Origin: Dokdonella sp.
GTDB lineage: Bacteria > Pseudomonadota > Gammaproteobacteria > Xanthomonadales > Rhodanobacteraceae
Assembly (NCBI RefSeq): GCF_017744955.1
Contig: NZ_JAGIAG010000003.1
Coordinates: 248,001 to 312,000 of the forward strand
Length of the DNA: 64,000 nucleotides
Reading direction: 5' to 3'
The notes under the pieces are model-generated. The model had not been told where the DNA came from and made no database searches. It saw nothing but the letters and a program-made list of their open reading frames with translations. Positions 1 through 8,766 of this stretch are shown in pieces. The translations under genes were made by a program, and so were the position numbers. Each line of letters starts with the position of its first letter. Position 1 is the stretch's first letter.

Positions 1-2279
1 ACGCCGTCGAGCAGCACGCTGACCGGTTCGCCGCCGAGCCCGTTGCGCACGATGGTCAGCACGTCCTCGGCGTTCATGCCGTACTGCGCCAGCGCCGCGC
101 GATCGACCGCGATGCGGATCTGCGGTTTGCCGACGTTCGCCTCCAGCGACAGATCGGCGACGCCGGGCACCTTCGCCAGCACGTTCTTGATGCGGCCGCT
201 CAGGCGGTCGAGTTCGCCCAGGTCCGTGCCGTAGAGCTTCAAGGCCAGCGTCGCGCGCACGCCGGAGATCAATTCCTCCACACGCATCTGGATCGGTTGC
301 GTGTAGCCCGGCACCACGTTCGGCACCTTCTTTTCCAGCACCTCCTGCATCGCTTCCTCGAGCTGCTTGAGGGTGCGGCCGCTCTTCCACTCCTCCGGCG
401 GCTTCAGTGCGGTGTAGATCTCCATGTAGTTGACGTCGGCGGTCTCGCCCTTCTCGGCGCGGCCGATCATCGCCAGCGTGCTGTCGACTTCGGGGAACTC
501 CTTGAAGGCGTCGGCGATGACCTTGCTGGTGCGGATCGATTCGTCGAGCGAGGTCGACGGAATGCCGGTCACGCGCCACATGATCGAGCCTTCCTGCAAC
601 TGCGGCATGAACTCCTTGCCGAGGAACGGAAACAGCGCGAGGCTGGCGAGCAGGGCGACGACGGCGATCGCCACGACGCGCTTGCGGTACGCCAGCGCGC
701 GTTCGAGCAGCGGCCGGTACGCGCGCTTGATCTTCGCCACCAGCCAGGTGTCTCGCTCTTCCTTGGGCTTCAAGATCAGCGAGGCCAGCACCGGGATCAA
801 CGTCAGGCTGAGCACCAGCGATCCGGCCATCGCGAAGGCGATGTTGAAGGCCATCGGCTTGAACATCTTGCCTTCCAGCCCGTCGAGGCTGAACAGCGGC
901 AGGAACACCACGATGATGATCAGGATCGCGAACGCGATCGGATTGGCGACTTCCTTCGCAGCGGCGAGCACGGCGGATGTCCGATCGACGTTGTCCCCGT
1001 GCTCCTTGCGTTCGGCCATGATGCGGAACGCGTTCTCGACCATCACCACCGCGCCGTCGACCATCATGCCGATGCCGATCGCCAGGCCCGCCAGCGACAT
1101 CAGGTTCGCCGACAGGCCGAACTGGCCCATGCCGATGAAGGCGATCAACATCGCCAGCGGCAAGGTGACGATGACGACCAGCGCGGAGCGCAGCTCGCCG
1201 AGGAACAGGAACAGGATCAGCGCGACCAGCAGCGAGCCTTCGACCAGCGCGCGCGTAGCGGTGCCGACGGCCTTGTTGACCAGGTCCGTGCGTTCGTAGA
1301 TGGGCTCGAGCACCATTCCGTCGGGCAGCGCGCTGCGCACCACGTCGAGCTTGCTCTTGACCGCCTCGACGACGTTCTTCGCGTTTTCGCCGATGCGCGC
1401 CAGCGCCATGCCGAGCACGACCTCCTCGCCGTCGCGCGTGACCGCGCCGAAGCGCGGCGCCGGCGCTTCGACGACCTCGGCGACGTCGCGCAGGTACACC
1501 GGCACGCCGTCTTCGGCCTTCAGAACGATCGCGCCGATGTCGTCGGTGCTCTTCAGCAGGCCGAGGCCGCGCACCAGGAACTGCTCGCGGCCGACGTCCA
1601 TCACGTTGCCGCCGACCTGGCCGTTGTTCTCCGGCAGAGCCTTGATCACGTCGCCGAACCCCAGCCCCCGCGCGTACAGCTTCTGCGGGTCGATGCGCAC
1701 CTGGAACTGGCGCTCGCCGCCGCCCCAGGAGCTGACGTCGTCGACGCCCTTGGCGGTGCGCAGGATCAGGCGCACGGTCCACTCCTGCCAGGTACGCAGG
1801 TCCATGTCGCTGACCTGTTCGCGGCCGACGCCGGGCGCGCGCTCGACCGTGTACCAGAACACCTGGCCGAGGCCGGAGGTGTTCGGCCCCATGCCCGGCT
1901 TGCCGTAGCCCTCCGGCAGGCGGTCGCCGATTTCCTGCAGGCGCTCGTTGACGAGCTGGCGCGCGAAGTAGATGTCCATGTCGTCGTCGAAGTAGACCGA
2001 CACGTAGGACAGGCCGAACAGGCTGACCGAGCGGATCTCCTGCACTTTCGGCAGGCCGGCCAGCGCCGATTCGACCGGCGTGGTCAGCAGCAGCTCGACG
2101 TCCTCGGCGGCGAGGCCGGGCGATTCGGTGTAGACGTTGACCTGCGCCGGCGTCACGTCCGGGAACGCGTCGATCGGCACTTCGCGCACCGCGCGCGCGC
2201 CGAGGAACGCGACCACGGCGAAGGTGATCAGCACGAGGAACTTGTAGCGCAGGGAGAGTTCGACGAGGCGGTTCAGCAT
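1..2279 (-). CDS. czcA: CzcA-family heavy-metal RND efflux pump, 5' part (partial)
   Basis: Inner-membrane proton/metal antiporter subunit of a tripartite heavy-metal efflux system. About 759 codons are visible; the C-terminal part lies beyond the window edge. The protein opens MLNRLVEFSLRYKFLVLI, the usual first transmembrane helix, followed by the periplasmic porter region and the next helices. ATG 2279 is preceded by GAGGT at good spacing. The TM4 motif reads GIGMMVDGAVVMVEN: the second Asp is kept, but the first Asp of the CzcA-type DFG motif is Gly, so the metal cannot be assigned from it. It is the last gene of czcI-like, czcC, czcB, czcA, separated from czcB by 288 bp of palindromes. 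The HME-RND family call is secure; the substrate (Zn/Co/Cd or Cu/Ag) is open. Confidence 0.95.
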   Translation of the reverse strand, partial: MLNRLVELSLRYKFLVLITFAVVAFLGARAVREVPIDAFPDVTPAQVNVYTESPGLAAEDVELLLTTPVESALAGLPKVQEIRSVSLFGLSYVSVYFDDDMDIYFARQLVNERLQEIGDRLPEGYGKPGMGPNTSGLGQVFWYTVERAPGVGREQVSDMDLRTWQEWTVRLILRTAKGVDDVSSWGGGERQFQVRIDPQKLYARGLGFGDVIKALPENNGQVGGNVMDVGREQFLVRGLGLLKSTDDIGAIVLKAEDGVPVYLRDVAEVVEAPAPRFGAVTRDGEEVVLGMALARIGENAKNVVEAVKSKLDVVRSALPDGMVLEPIYERTDLVNKAVGTATRALVEGSLLVALILFLFLGELRSALVVIVTLPLAMLIAFIGMGQFGLSANLMSLAGLAIGIGMMVDGAVVMVENAFRIMAERKEHGDNVDRTSAVLAAAKEVANPIAFAILIIIVVFLPLFSLDGLEGKMFKPMAFNIAFAMAGSLVLSLTLIPVLASLILKPKEERDTWLVAKIKRAYRPLLERALAYRKRVVAIAVVALLASLALFPFLGKEFMPQLQEGSIMWRVTGIPSTSLDESIRTSKVIADAFKEFPEVDSTLAMIGRAEKGETADVNYMEIYTALKPPEEWKSGRTLKQLEEAMQEVLEKKVPNVVPGYTQPIQMRVEELISGVRATLALKLYGTDLGELDRLSGRIKNVLAKVPGVADLSLEANVGKPQIRIAVDRAALAQYGMNAEDVLTIVRNGLGGEPVSVLLDG

Positions 2280-2300
2280 GCTGCACCTCGCTGCATCGTT

Positions 2301-2516
2301 CTCCGCGAAGCGGAGCCGCGGCTTCTCCCTTCTCCCGCTAGCGGGATCGACGGCCGCCTTCCGGCGGCCGGAGGATGCCGGAGAACGGGACGGGCGAACC
2401 AAGCAGCCATCCCTGGCGCGCCATCCCGTCGGCATCCTGCCTCAGCCTCAGCCGCTCGTAGCGGCTTCGACCTCACCCGCGCTTTCGGCACGACCTCTCC
2501 CGCAAGCGGGAGAGGT
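2301..2516. repeat. cluster of four palindromes between czcB and czcA
   Basis: The 288-bp gap 2280-2567 holds no convincing gene. It contains four perfect or near-perfect inverted repeats: 2301-2315 (6-bp arms, GAA loop), 2333-2346 (14-bp palindrome TCCCGCTAGCGGGA), 2351-2370 (8-bp arms) and 2493-2516 (11-bp arms ACCTCTCCCGC/GCGGGAGAGGT, AA loop). The last resembles intergenic palindromes that are widespread in high-GC proteobacteria. Because it lies inside the operon, it probably forms mRNA hairpins between czcB and czcA. Such hairpins could tune the ratio of pump to adaptor; that role is inference. Confidence 0.75.
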
Positions 2517-2567
2517 AATCGGGCTGGAACGCGCGTTCCGGAGGTGCAGTACCGCAGGCGTCCGCCG

Positions 2568-3755
2568 TCAGTGCCCATGACCTTCCCCGAGCTGCGCCTT
2601 CAGCAATTGCGCCTTCATCTCGAACGCGCCCTCGACCACGATCGTGTCGCCGGCCTTGAGCCCTTCGCGGATCACCGTCGCATCGCCGATGACCTCGCCT
2701 GCGCGCACCGGTGCCGGCGCGAACGCGCCTTCGGCGTCGCGGCGGAACACCACCGTCTCGCCGTCCATCTGCACCAGCGCGCTGCTCGGCACGCCCAGCG
2801 CCTGCGCGCCCTGCCCTGCCTCGGCGTCGAGGAACACCTCGACGTAGTCGCCGCCGTGCAGGCGGTCCTCGGCGTTCGGCACTTCGATGCGCACGACCGC
2901 GTTGCGCGTGGCTTCGGAGGTACGGTGCGCCGCGCGCATGACCTTGCCGCTGATGCGCACGCCGCCGGCGACGACGGTGGCGCTGCTGCCGACCGGCACG
3001 CGCGCGACCGTGCCGGCCGGAAGCTTCGCGTCGACCCACACGACCGATTCGTCGACCAGCCGATACAAGGCGCGGCCCGGCTCGATGCGCTCGCCGACCA
3101 CGAAACTGTCCTCGGTGATGCGTCCGGCGTGCGGCGCGGCCAGCGTGAACTGGCCGTTCGCGCCACCGCCGGCCGCGCCGGGCAGACCGTACGCCTGCGC
3201 CTTGGCGCGGGCGCGGTCGAGCGCGATTTTCGCCTCGGAAATGCGCCGTCCGGCGACGGCTTCGCGGCCGAGCGCGGAGACGCGCTTCCATTCCTGTTCG
3301 GCCACGCGCAGTTCCGCCTGCGCGTCGGACACTTCCACGCTGGTCAGCGTGACCAGTGGCGTTCCCGCCGCGACCTCATCGCCGAGCTTGGCGTGGCGAC
3401 GCACCACCAGCGACACCACGCGCGGCGTGATCAAGGTGGTGCCGTAGGCGTCGTCGAGTACTTCGCCGGGTGCGCGCAACTGCTCGCCCGGCACGTTCTG
3501 CGCGACTTCCGCGGTGCGAATGCCGGCCGCCTGCAGTGCCGCGGCGTCCATGCGCACGACGCGCGCGCCCTCGCCTTCCTCGTGCCCGCCTTGTTCCTCG
3601 GCGTGCTCGTTCGACGGCGGCTTGGCTTCGCCCCTGGTTTCGCCTCGCTCGGTCGGCGCAGCGGGCTGCGGCGATTTCGAGCAGGCGGACAAGGCGAGCG
3701 CCAGGGCGGCGCTGATCAGGATCGTTCGAATCGGTGTCATCGTCGGCGTGCTCAT
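2568..3755 (-). CDS. czcB: CzcB-like periplasmic adaptor (membrane fusion protein)
   Basis: Periplasmic adaptor linking the CzcA pump to the outer-membrane channel; 395 residues. The start is set by a 4-bp ATGA overlap with the czcC stop, so the longer upstream reading is rejected. The N-terminus is a lipoprotein signal with lipobox LSAC near residue 23, followed by a His/Glu-rich stretch (EHAEEQGGHEEGEG) that may bind metal. The body has the HlyD/RND adaptor plan: a biotinyl-lipoyl-like motif near residues 100-130, a helical hairpin, a beta-barrel and a membrane-proximal domain ending GEGHGH. It is followed by czcA after a palindrome-rich gap. Confidence 0.93.
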   Translation of the reverse strand: MSTPTMTPIRTILISAALALALSACSKSPQPAAPTERGETRGEAKPPSNEHAEEQGGHEEGEGARVVRMDAAALQAAGIRTAEVAQNVPGEQLRAPGEVLDDAYGTTLITPRVVSLVVRRHAKLGDEVAAGTPLVTLTSVEVSDAQAELRVAEQEWKRVSALGREAVAGRRISEAKIALDRARAKAQAYGLPGAAGGGANGQFTLAAPHAGRITEDSFVVGERIEPGRALYRLVDESVVWVDAKLPAGTVARVPVGSSATVVAGGVRISGKVMRAAHRTSEATRNAVVRIEVPNAEDRLHGGDYVEVFLDAEAGQGAQALGVPSSALVQMDGETVVFRRDAEGAFAPAPVRAGEVIGDATVIREGLKAGDTIVVEGAFEMKAQLLKAQLGEGHGH

Positions 3756-5005
3756 CGAATGGATTCCAGGCCGACCCAGCGCTCGAACCGGTTGCCGGCG
3801 ACGAGGTAGTCGGCGTAGTTGCGCCACAAGCGTGCTTCGAGTTCGGCGCCGGCCAGCGCGGTGTCGAGCGTCTGCTTGACCTGCAGCAGGTAGTCGGACG
3901 TGGACAGCTCGCCTTCACGCCAGGAGCGCTCCAGCAGCTGCGCGCGACGCGCGACCTCGGTGCCGCGGCTGCTCTTCCAGCTCTGCCAGGCGACGAGCGT
4001 GGCGGCGTAGCTGTCGACCGCCTTGCGCCGCTCGGCGCCGAGTTCCAGCCGCACGCGCTCGGCTTCGGCAGCGGACGCGTCGGCGTCCGCGCGCGCGGCG
4101 GCCACTTCGGCGCGATGGTTGTTGCGCACGAACAGCGGAATGCTGATCGAAACGCCGAACACGTCGTCCTTCACGCCGTTCTCGCCGTAGCGGATGCGGC
4201 CGCCGCTGAGGCTCAGCGTCGGATCGGGTACACGGTTACGCTCGGCCACGGCGATCTCGCGCTCGGCGGCGATGCGCGCGGAGTCGGCGATCTGCCATTC
4301 CGACAACTGCTGCAGCGACTCTTCGCCGAGCGGCAGCGGCGCCGGCGCGTCGTCGGGCAGCGGCAGGTCGGCGACGCGCTGCGGCTCGCTGCCGAGCGCG
4401 CGCAGGCGCGCCTCGGCCTCGGCACGTTCGGCGACCAGCACCGATTGCGCTGCACCGGCCTCGTCGCGCGCGAGCGCGGCGACGTCGCGGTCGAGGCCGG
4501 AGATGTCGTCGGCCTCGAACTGCTTCACCGCCAGATCGGCGAAGCGCGTCATCAGCGCGACGCGCTGCTCGCCGGTCGTCACGCGACGCTCCGCCGCGCT
4601 CCAGTCGATCCAGGCGTCGAACCAGCGCCGCGCGAAATCGCGCCGGCTGCGCCGCGCCTCGGCTTCGGACAAGGTCAGCAGCGCCGCGGCAGCGTTCTCG
4701 CGCGCACGCCGCTTGCCGCCGATGTCCAGCGCCAGGGCCAGTCCGGCCGAACTGGTGCGATCGACGCCTTCGCCGCTGCGCGTCAGTTCGACTTCGGGGT
4801 TGTACAAGGGCTTGCCGGCCGCCTCCAGGCGCGCCTGCGCCGCGGCCAGCTGCGCCTGCACGGCGCGGTAGTTGGGGTGCTGCTGCCAGGCGGCCTGCAG
4901 CGCGCCGCGCACGGATTCGGGCGCGGTTTCCGAGGCCGGGCGCGCCTCGCGCGCGACCACGGCACAGCACAACGCGGCAGCGAACGCCGCCGATGAACGG
5001 AACAT
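3752..5005 (-). CDS. czcC: CzcC-like outer-membrane efflux channel (TolC/OEP family)
   Basis: Outer-membrane component of the metal efflux system, 417 residues with a signal peptide (first about 24 residues). Two OEP repeats rich in coiled-coil Ala/Glu/Arg are visible, for example QLAAAQARLEAAGKPLYNPE in the first half and the matching helical pair in the second, as expected for a trimeric TolC-like barrel. ATG 5005 has a good GGAGG site 7 bp upstream. Its stop overlaps the czcB start, indicating translational coupling. It lies 61 bp downstream of the small czcI-like gene. Confidence 0.93.
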   Translation of the reverse strand: MFRSSAAFAAALCCAVVAREARPASETAPESVRGALQAAWQQHPNYRAVQAQLAAAQARLEAAGKPLYNPEVELTRSGEGVDRTSSAGLALALDIGGKRRARENAAAALLTLSEAEARRSRRDFARRWFDAWIDWSAAERRVTTGEQRVALMTRFADLAVKQFEADDISGLDRDVAALARDEAGAAQSVLVAERAEAEARLRALGSEPQRVADLPLPDDAPAPLPLGEESLQQLSEWQIADSARIAAEREIAVAERNRVPDPTLSLSGGRIRYGENGVKDDVFGVSISIPLFVRNNHRAEVAAARADADASAAEAERVRLELGAERRKAVDSYAATLVAWQSWKSSRGTEVARRAQLLERSWREGELSTSDYLLQVKQTLDTALAGAELEARLWRNYADYLVAGNRFERWVGLESIR

Positions 5006-5066
5006 GGATGTCCTCCGAGAATGGCCGGGAGCGGGCCGGCCAGCGGCCCGCGGCTGACGCGTCAGG

Positions 5067-5450
5067 TCAGGCGGCTATCGGGGGACGCAGCAGATTGGAA
5101 GGATGCGCTTCGGGTGGCGACGGCGGCGCGTGCGCCGCGACCAGCACGTGCGTGTCGAACGCGAACGCGACCAGCGTGGCCGACGGCAGCACCGGCGCGT
5201 GCACGCAGCAATGCGCGGCGTGCAGCACGTCGTGCAGCAACGAACCGCCGTCGCCGCGCTCGGGCGTGGTCGCCTGCGCGCCGGCGTCGGCCGCGTGACC
5301 GTCGTCGCCGGCCTGCGCCGTCATCGCATGCGCGAGATCGTGCAGGTCGCATGCGAACAGCATCGTCGGCTGGATCGTCAGGCACAGCAGCGCCAGCACG
5401 AGCCAAACGGCGCGGCCACGACGTCCCGAAGAGCGAATCCAGCGGATCAT
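5067..5450 (-). CDS. small CzcI-like protein at the head of the czc operon
   Basis: 127 residues with an N-terminal hydrophobic signal/anchor (VWLVLALLCLTIQPTMLFA) and then a His/Cys-bearing region with HDLAHAM, LLHDVLHAAHCCVH and a Pro-rich end PPSPPEAHPSNLLRPPIAA. Small exported proteins with histidines and a Pro-rich tail commonly precede czcCBA-type operons (CzcI-like, poorly characterised). Position, size and the HxxHCCxH cluster fit a periplasmic metal-binding or regulatory role, but I cannot confirm homology. It is probably the first gene of the operon, and no clear promoter was recognised upstream. Confidence 0.6.
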   Translation of the reverse strand: MIRWIRSSGRRGRAVWLVLALLCLTIQPTMLFACDLHDLAHAMTAQAGDDGHAADAGAQATTPERGDGGSLLHDVLHAAHCCVHAPVLPSATLVAFAFDTHVLVAAHAPPSPPEAHPSNLLRPPIAA

Positions 5451-5507
5451 CGGGCAAGCCTAGCCGGCGGACGCAGCGCTACACAATTACGCTGCCGCGA
5501 GGACGGA

Positions 5508-6158
5508 TCAGTCCTTGATCGGATAGACGTCCGCGCCGGGCTTCAGGTCACCGATCACGTCGACACCCTTCGGCGGCGTGAACTTGAACGTCGCGGCGGG
5601 CAGGTTCGGATTGCGCTTCCAGTCGGCGAAGCGGATCTCGGTGGTGTTGCCGAGCTGGTCCTTGAAGCGCATGCGCACGAGGCCGGCCGCGTCGAAGCCC
5701 AGTTCGGCGTACTCGAATTCCGGTTCCTTCGCCTTCGAGGTCAGCTTGAGCCAGACCAGCCCTTCGCGCTCGCCGCCTTCGCCGGACGCGAACTGGCTGT
5801 CCAGCTGCGACAGATCGGTCAGCACGGTCAGCGGACTGTGCGCTTCCTCGGAGCTTTGATTGCGCACCGAGACCTGCTGCAGGTCCGGCTCGTAGATCCA
5901 CACGCGCTCGCCATCGGCGACGATGGTCTGCTGGTACGGCTCCTTCGTCTCCCAGCGGAACTGCCGCGGCGCCTCCAGCGACAGCGCACCGCGCGATTCG
6001 TCGCCGCGATGGCCGTTGGCGTCGGTGACGGTCTGCGCGAACTGCGCGGTGACCGAGCGCAGTCCCTTCGAGAACGCTTCCATGCGCGCGCGGGCGGAAT
6101 CGGCGGCCTGGGCGGCGAGACAGAACGGCAACAGCAGCAGCACGGCGACGAAGCGCAT
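5508..6158 (-). CDS. lolA: outer-membrane lipoprotein carrier LolA
   Basis: Periplasmic chaperone that takes lipoproteins from LolCDE to LolB. The 216 residues begin at ATG 6158 with a signal peptide MRFVAVLLLLPFCLAAQA; the upstream extension of the frame is Arg-rich and non-native. The mature part has the LolA hallmarks: a helix with TAQFAQTVTD, the QFRWETKEPY strand, IVADGERVWIYEPDLQQV and a C-terminal ATFKFTPPKGVDVIGD. In Xanthomonadales and E. coli lolA normally lies directly after ftsK; here about 6 kb of other genes separate them. Confidence 0.95.
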   Translation of the reverse strand: MRFVAVLLLLPFCLAAQAADSARARMEAFSKGLRSVTAQFAQTVTDANGHRGDESRGALSLEAPRQFRWETKEPYQQTIVADGERVWIYEPDLQQVSVRNQSSEEAHSPLTVLTDLSQLDSQFASGEGGEREGLVWLKLTSKAKEPEFEYAELGFDAAGLVRMRFKDQLGNTTEIRFADWKRNPNLPAATFKFTPPKGVDVIGDLKPGADVYPIKD

Positions 6159-6289
6159 GGAGGGGATCCGGAGCGAAAGCGGAAGGCGATTATCCGCGCT
6201 GCGGCTGAACGCTGCACGGATCGGCGAAGCCCGCCGTCGTGCCAGAATCCATCCCGTCCGCGTCCCATTCGCCGCCCCGGAGTTCCGCC

Positions 6290-6910
6290 ATGTCCGCCGC
6301 CTCCTACCGTTCGCGCGTGTTCGCGTCCCTCGCACTGTGTCTGGCCCCGGGCTTAGCCGGCGCCGACGTCGTCTGCATGCCGGAGCAGAACATCGACGTG
6401 CCGCAGACCGGCGAAGGCGTCTACGTCAACCTGATGACCGGCCAGCACGCCGGCGCCGAAAGCCTGGTGCCCGGCTTCGATTTCGACCCGTACGCCGCGC
6501 AGAACAGCGATCCGGCGGACCAGCTCAAGTTCTACTGGGGCTCGTCCAGCAACGGCGGCGCCGGCGTCGCCAGTGCCGGCGATACCTACGCCGTGCTCGC
6601 GCCGGGCGACATCATCGGCGCGACCTCGCTGTTCACGCGCGCCGGCTTCACCGGCGACACCTCGGCCTGGCAGGCCGGCGTCGCCGACGGCTATCTCGGC
6701 GTCCGCTTCAAGAACGAAACGACCACGCTGATCAACTACGGCTGGATCCATTTCTCGACCACGGCGCCGCTCGGCTTCCCCGCCACGATCCTCGACTGGT
6801 GCTACGAAGACGGCGGCGGCGAGATCGAGATTCCGGCCGTGCCGAGCGACACGATCTTCTGCGACGGCTTCGACGAACTGGCCTGTCCCGCGACCGACGC
6901 GGCGCCGTGA
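6290..6910 (+). CDS. small exported protein with C-terminal IFCDGFD motif
   Basis: 206 residues; ATG 6290 is preceded by GGAG about 8 bp upstream. It has a signal peptide (FASLALCLAPGLAGA) and a beta-rich body. The body ends with NYGWIHFSTTAPLGF and ILDWCYEDGGGEIEIP, which resembles the bodies of short PEP-CTERM-type surface proteins (NYGW.H.S and ILdWaYe signatures). Instead of a PEP-CTERM tail it ends IFCDGFDELACPATDAAP. The same IF-x-DGF-D signature ends other exported proteins in this window. It converges with the Na/Pi transporter, 13 bp apart. Function unknown; secretion is likely. Confidence 0.75.
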   Translation: MSAASYRSRVFASLALCLAPGLAGADVVCMPEQNIDVPQTGEGVYVNLMTGQHAGAESLVPGFDFDPYAAQNSDPADQLKFYWGSSSNGGAGVASAGDTYAVLAPGDIIGATSLFTRAGFTGDTSAWQAGVADGYLGVRFKNETTTLINYGWIHFSTTAPLGFPATILDWCYEDGGGEIEIPAVPSDTIFCDGFDELACPATDAAP

Positions 6911-6923
6911 ATCGACGCCGCGC

Positions 6924-8588
6924 TCAGTTCGCCGTCGACGCGGCGGAAACGTCCTTTTCCACCAGCCGGTCCTGCAGCAGGCCGGCGCGCTCGAGCTGCC
7001 GATACGCGATCGCGGCGAGATGCGAATGCACGCGCTTGAGATCGCGCAGGACGCGCAGGTAGACGTCGCCGCCGTGCCCGTTCGAGCGGCGCTCGCGCAG
7101 TTCGCGCAGGTGCCGGTCCGAAGCCTCGTTCTCGATCCGCCACAGCACGCCCTTCAGTGCGGCGAGCTTCTGCGCGGCGCGCAGGTCGCCGCGCAGGAAC
7201 ACCGCCAGCGCCAGCGGCAGGCTCTGCATCACCTGCGCGTGCAGATGGGCCAGGTCCTGGATGTCGTCCGCGGAGAAGTCCTGGCCGCTCTGCGCCTGCT
7301 TCGCCGCGAACTCCACCAGATTGTTGGCGGTGATGTCGCCGATGTGCTCGAGGTTGAGCACGAAGGCGAGGATCTCCTGGCTGCGTTCGCCGTCCTCCTC
7401 GTTCAGTGCCTCGCCGCCGAGATCGGCGAGATAGGCGCGGATCGCCGCGCCGAGGTCGTCGAGCGCGGCGTCGGTGCGGCTGATCGCGGTGGCGCGGCGG
7501 TGGTCGTCCTTGCCGAACACGCCGACCAGGTCCTTCAGCATGCGCTCGACCATGTCGGCCATGCGCATCGCCTCGCGCGCGGCGTTCGACAGCGCGACGC
7601 CGGGCGAATCCAGCGCCGCTTCGTCGAGGTGCTGCGGCAGGCCGGGATCGTCCGGCCGCGGCGGCTCCGGCAGCAAGCGCACGAGCAGGCGCGCGAACGC
7701 GTCGAGCGGCAGCAGGAACACGATCGCCAGCGCGAGATTGAACGCGGTGTGGAAGTTGACCGCCGCACGTGCCGGGCCGCCGCCGTATGCGAGCAGCGCG
7801 TCGGCGATCGGCTGCAGGAACGGCAGGCACAGCACGCAGCCGATCAGGCGCACGAGCAGATTGCCGAGCGGCAGGCGCCGCGCGACGGGCGTATCGGCGT
7901 CGACCAGCGGCGCCAGCGTGCCGCCGAGGTTGGCGCCGAGCACGAGCGCCAGCGCGCCCGCCGCGTCGACCGTGCCGGCGCTCGCCAGCGACACGATCAA
8001 CAGCACGATCGCCACGCTGGAATGGCAGGCCCAGGTGAGCAGCGCCGCCACCAGCATCGCCAGCACCGGCTCGCCGGTCAGCGCGTGCAGCACGGCGCGC
8101 AACGCCTCGGCGTTCTCCATCGGCATCAGCGACTGCACCAGCAGATGCAGCGCCAGCAGCATCAGCCCGAGCCCGATCGCGACGCGCCCGAGGTTCTGGT
8201 AGCGCACCTCCTCGCTGCGCCGGTAGACGGTCACGCCGACCAGCACCAGCAGCGGCGCGATCGCGGCGATGTCGAAGGACATCACCTGCACGATCAGCGT
8301 CGTGCCGACGTTCGCGCCGAGCATCACCGCGAGGCCGGGCGCGAGGCCGAGGAAGCCGTTCGCCGCGAACGACGAGGCCATCAGCCCGGTCGCGGTACTG
8401 CTCTGCAGCAGCGCGGTGATGCCGAGACCGAACGCGAACGCCGAGGCGCGGTGGCCGAGGTAGCGGCCCAGCCAGCGGCGCAACGCGCTGCCGTATCCGC
8501 GCAGCACGCCGCGCGTGACCATGTGCGTGCCCCACAGGAGCAGCGCGACGTAGCCGGCGATGTCGAACAACGCGAGCGTTCCTTTCAT
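6924..8588 (-). CDS. Na/Pi cotransporter family protein with PhoU-like C-terminus
   Basis: 554 residues. ATG 8588 is chosen because GGAGGTG lies 5 bp upstream; the longer frame is unsupported. The N-terminal half has two inverted Na/Pi-cotransporter repeats with the QSST-type motifs (ALLQSSTATGLMASSF near residue 60 and CHSSVAIVLLIVSLA near 190). The C-terminal about 200 residues form a PhoU-like helical domain (ALSNAAREAMRMADMVERML, LNLEHIGDITANNLVEF). This is the YjbB/NptA architecture, known for phosphate export or Na-coupled phosphate transport. It lies downstream of mgtA on the same strand, 178 bp away, so Mg2+ and phosphate handling may be linked here (inference). Confidence 0.9.
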   Translation of the reverse strand: MKGTLALFDIAGYVALLLWGTHMVTRGVLRGYGSALRRWLGRYLGHRASAFAFGLGITALLQSSTATGLMASSFAANGFLGLAPGLAVMLGANVGTTLIVQVMSFDIAAIAPLLVLVGVTVYRRSEEVRYQNLGRVAIGLGLMLLALHLLVQSLMPMENAEALRAVLHALTGEPVLAMLVAALLTWACHSSVAIVLLIVSLASAGTVDAAGALALVLGANLGGTLAPLVDADTPVARRLPLGNLLVRLIGCVLCLPFLQPIADALLAYGGGPARAAVNFHTAFNLALAIVFLLPLDAFARLLVRLLPEPPRPDDPGLPQHLDEAALDSPGVALSNAAREAMRMADMVERMLKDLVGVFGKDDHRRATAISRTDAALDDLGAAIRAYLADLGGEALNEEDGERSQEILAFVLNLEHIGDITANNLVEFAAKQAQSGQDFSADDIQDLAHLHAQVMQSLPLALAVFLRGDLRAAQKLAALKGVLWRIENEASDRHLRELRERRSNGHGGDVYLRVLRDLKRVHSHLAAIAYRQLERAGLLQDRLVEKDVSAASTAN

Positions 8589-8683
8589 GAAGCACCTCCG
8601 CGGCCGGGACTTGCCGGCCGGTTGCAGGTTTTCGTCCCGTACGACTCGACCGGCGGAACACCTCGCCCGCCGGTGGAATCCCG

Positions 8684-8729
8684 CTCTCGTATCTTCATCC
8701 CGGCGAACGTCGGAATGACGCAACGAGAG
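8684..8729. repeat. extragenic inverted repeat between mgtA and the Na/Pi gene
   Basis: Outer arms CTCTCGT (8684-8690) and ACGAGAG (8723-8729) enclose an inner imperfect stem TCATCCCGGC/GTCGGAATGA around GAAC. The inner core resembles the widespread TCATTCCCGC...GCGGGAATGA type of extragenic repeat, also seen in this window near 14.6 kb. It may act as a processing or attenuation hairpin in the mgtA to Na/Pi transcript. Confidence 0.6.
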
Positions 8730-8766
8730 TCGTTGCCGCGCCTGCCCCGAGCGGATCGAGACTCCG

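Noticed and set aside
2473..3291. Minus-strand ORF of 272 codons within czcB and the palindrome gap
   Set aside because: Out-of-frame Arg-rich shadow; the real adaptor frame carries the lipobox and HlyD motifs.
297..3809. Long plus-strand ORF (1,170 codons) over czcA and czcB
   Set aside because: Antisense shadow in GC-rich DNA: repetitive Arg/Gln/His/Asp/Ala composition, no domain, and it covers well-supported minus-strand genes.
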